Assembly: GCA_040758525.1 (NCBI GenBank)
Contig: JBFLVQ010000580.1
Coordinates: 1 to 6,186, forward strand
Direction: 5' to 3'
DNA from: JBFLVQ01 sp040758525
GTDB taxonomy: Bacteria; Acidobacteriota; Blastocatellia; Chloracidobacteriales; JADJPF01
Length of the DNA stretch: 6,186 nucleotides
Position 1 is the stretch's first letter; each line of letters starts with the position of its first letter. Below, piece after piece: positions 4,926-6,186 of this stretch. Position numbers and translations under genes: made by a program. Below the pieces are notes generated by a model, which was not told where the DNA came from, did no database searches, and was given only the letters and a program-made list of their open reading frames with translations.

Positions 4926-6186
4926 TTAGAAAGGGCGAGGATTGCCACACATCCAGCCAGGCGGATTAATTATTCTACCATTCATCAACTGATTCGCATC
5001 TGAACAAGCATCGCCATAGACCGAGAAAGGCACCCAAGATTCAGAAAACTCACTTACATCGCTAAGAAATTCGATCTTTATCTGGTTCATCGAATGTTTG
5101 TGATGATCTGGATCTAAAGTTCCCCAAGGATAGTCCAGCACACCATGAGAGTACCAATTATCGGCACAGTCATCTGGACAAGGAGCAACCGACTGATGAC
5201 CTTCATAGTAGATTATATGAGTTGCCTCGTGGAGCATAGTGCCAGCGCGGCTAGCTGGATTATCGTCAAAGACAGGGCATTTCATATTAACAATGTCTTG
5301 TGCGAAAGGAATTCCCCAAATAGATGTAGCATTAGCATCGTCAGCATTTTCTGGCTCATAGTCGAAATCATGTATTGCTCCTGATGCCCAGCGACGATAG
5401 TCCTGGTCATTATGCCAAGAACGTATAGAAGGGCCGCCGAAGGCCCAGAAATGCACAACATCGGCATTGGAAAACAAGTTAGCAGGCGCCAAGGCAAAGA
5501 CATGATGTGTTGTCCCAGGGCCATTTATTACTCCTAGCCCATAGTCACTAACACGGAATGTTCCTGTATTGGCAAACCTAGTTGTCAAGTTCTCGGCAGC
5601 CCAACCTTGTTGTGGTGTATTGTAATAATGGATCAGATCTTTAGCTGAATTACTTCCATAGACATGTTGTGAATTACCTGGTCCATTCACTACTGTTAGA
5701 TTACCATTAGCTCCGATGCGGAAACTTGTTCCGATATTGGCATATTGAGTCAAATTTTCTGCTGCCCAACCAGGTTGTGGAAACCAGTAGTACTGGATCA
5801 GATCACCATTGGAATTACGGCTGAAAACATGGTGTGCAGCACCAGGCCCCAAGACTACTACAGGATCTTGTGAAATACGAAAGTTTGTTCCAATATTTGC
5901 ATATCCAGTCGTAAGGTTCTCGGCGGCCCAACCGGCTTGTCGTGACCAGTAATAGTGGATTAGATCACCATTGATATTTCTTCCAAAAACATGCTGTCCA
6001 TCATTGGGACCATTGATCACTACTGGATTGCCACTGATTCTGTAGCTTGTTCCAATATTGGCATATCCAGTCGTGAGGTTCTCGGCGGCCCAACCATTCT
6101 GTTGTGACCAGTAGAAGTGGATCAGATCACCATTACTATTTTTTCCAAAGACATGCTGACCACCATTAGGACCATTAACGACAACA
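4926..6186 (-). CDS. Propeller-like repeat protein with C-terminal HExxH metallopeptidase-like domain, 5' end outside the window
   Basis: The minus-strand frame is open from the window edge to TAA at 4926-4928, giving 419 visible residues; the N-terminus is missing. Residues 1-217 are four tandem repeats of 54-55 residues with consensus NGPGxxxHVFxRNxNGDLIHYYW and then GWAAENLTTxYANIGTxFRI. A degenerate fifth unit runs from 218 to about 251. The Trp/Tyr-rich, G-D-L-I-H pattern looks like beta-propeller blades of carbohydrate-binding, lectin-like type (inference). The C-terminal domain (about 252-419) has TMLHEATHIIYY, a zinc-binding HExxH at 319-323. EFLSD at 372-376 resembles the ExxxD of gluzincin peptidases. 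Five cysteines occur only in this domain, suggesting disulfides and export. The GTG at 6018-6020 is inside a repeat and not the start. No homologue with a name is recognised; peptidase activity is a prediction. Confidence 0.85.
   Translation of the reverse strand, partial: VVVNGPNGGQHVFGKNSNGDLIHFYWSQQNGWAAENLTTGYANIGTSYRISGNPVVINGPNDGQHVFGRNINGDLIHYYWSRQAGWAAENLTTGYANIGTNFRISQDPVVVLGPGAAHHVFSRNSNGDLIQYYWFPQPGWAAENLTQYANIGTSFRIGANGNLTVVNGPGNSQHVYGSNSAKDLIHYYNTPQQGWAAENLTTRFANTGTFRVSDYGLGVINGPGTTHHVFALAPANLFSNADVVHFWAFGGPSIRSWHNDQDYRRWASGAIHDFDYEPENADDANATSIWGIPFAQDIVNMKCPVFDDNPASRAGTMLHEATHIIYYEGHQSVAPCPDDCADNWYSHGVLDYPWGTLDPDHHKHSMNQIKIEFLSDVSEFSESWVPFSVYGDACSDANQLMNGRIINPPGWMCGNPRPF
5433..6185 (-). 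repeat. Tandem coding repeats (four full and one partial unit of about 162 bases)
   Basis: Units occupy 6185-6024, 6023-5862, 5861-5697, 5696-5535 and, degenerate, 5534 to about 5433, encoding 54, 54, 55, 54 and about 34 residues. Each full unit holds a G-P-x-x-x-x-H-V motif, an aspartate-leucine-isoleucine turn and GWAAENLT. Units one and two are nearly alike at DNA level: 6061-6095 and 5899-5933 differ at one base in 35. Later units are more diverged, so the array seems to grow by duplication of whole units. More units are likely beyond the window edge. Confidence 0.9.

Noticed and set aside
5100..5140. Aspzincin (M35) GTxxD motif in YPWGTLDPDHH
   Set aside because: The Asp residues fall at the fourth and sixth positions of GTLDPD rather than the fifth, and the rest of the M35 pattern (Tyr-Gly after it) is absent.
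5217..5252. Metzincin signature in HEATHIIYYEGH
   Set aside because: Metzincins need HExxHxxGxxH. Here the third His is one position too late and there is no Gly at the required place.
5433..6186. CRISPR array or satellite-like repeat from the regular 160-base periodicity
   Set aside because: The repeats are in-frame coding units of one protein with codon-level divergence, not short identical repeats with unique spacers.

Overview
The window is an ordinary-looking bacterial chromosomal stretch of moderate G+C (judged by eye as a little under half). It carries six protein genes on both strands and no RNA gene, CRISPR array, transposase or integrase. A lipobox on an exported S45 acylase suggests a Gram-negative type of envelope. 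The host phylum cannot be fixed from sequence alone. The style of the DnaC/IstB-like ATPase and the gene mix would fit Acidobacteriota or a similar environmental group, but that is a weak inference.

Layout from left to right. The 3' part of an unrecognised gene (1-546, +) converges on a small gene of unknown function (563-874, -). A 177-base divergent intergenic region (875-1051) holds a good sigma70-type promoter for a DnaC/IstB-like AAA+ ATPase (1052-1735, +). Next is a penicillin-acylase-family (S45) lipoprotein (1861-4299, +). Its most likely start is the ATG at 1861, because a consensus TATAAT box and a strong Shine-Dalgarno lie directly before it. A perfect 10-bp hairpin (4305-4327) separates it from a convergent YjbQ/UPF0047 gene (4328-4747, -). 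A second hairpin (4867-4904) ends the last gene (4926-6186, -), whose 5' end is outside the window. That gene encodes tandem propeller-like repeats of about 54 residues followed by a cysteine-containing domain with a HEATH (HExxH) zinc-protease motif.

The genes do not form one pathway. Promoters and terminators between them indicate mostly single-gene transcription units. The S45 acylase and the repeat/HExxH protein are both likely to act outside the cytoplasm; the ATPase and YjbQ are cytoplasmic. The feature most deserving a second look is the C-terminal HExxH domain joined to recently duplicated repeats. It has a downstream E-x-x-S-D that resembles the third-ligand helix of gluzincins.
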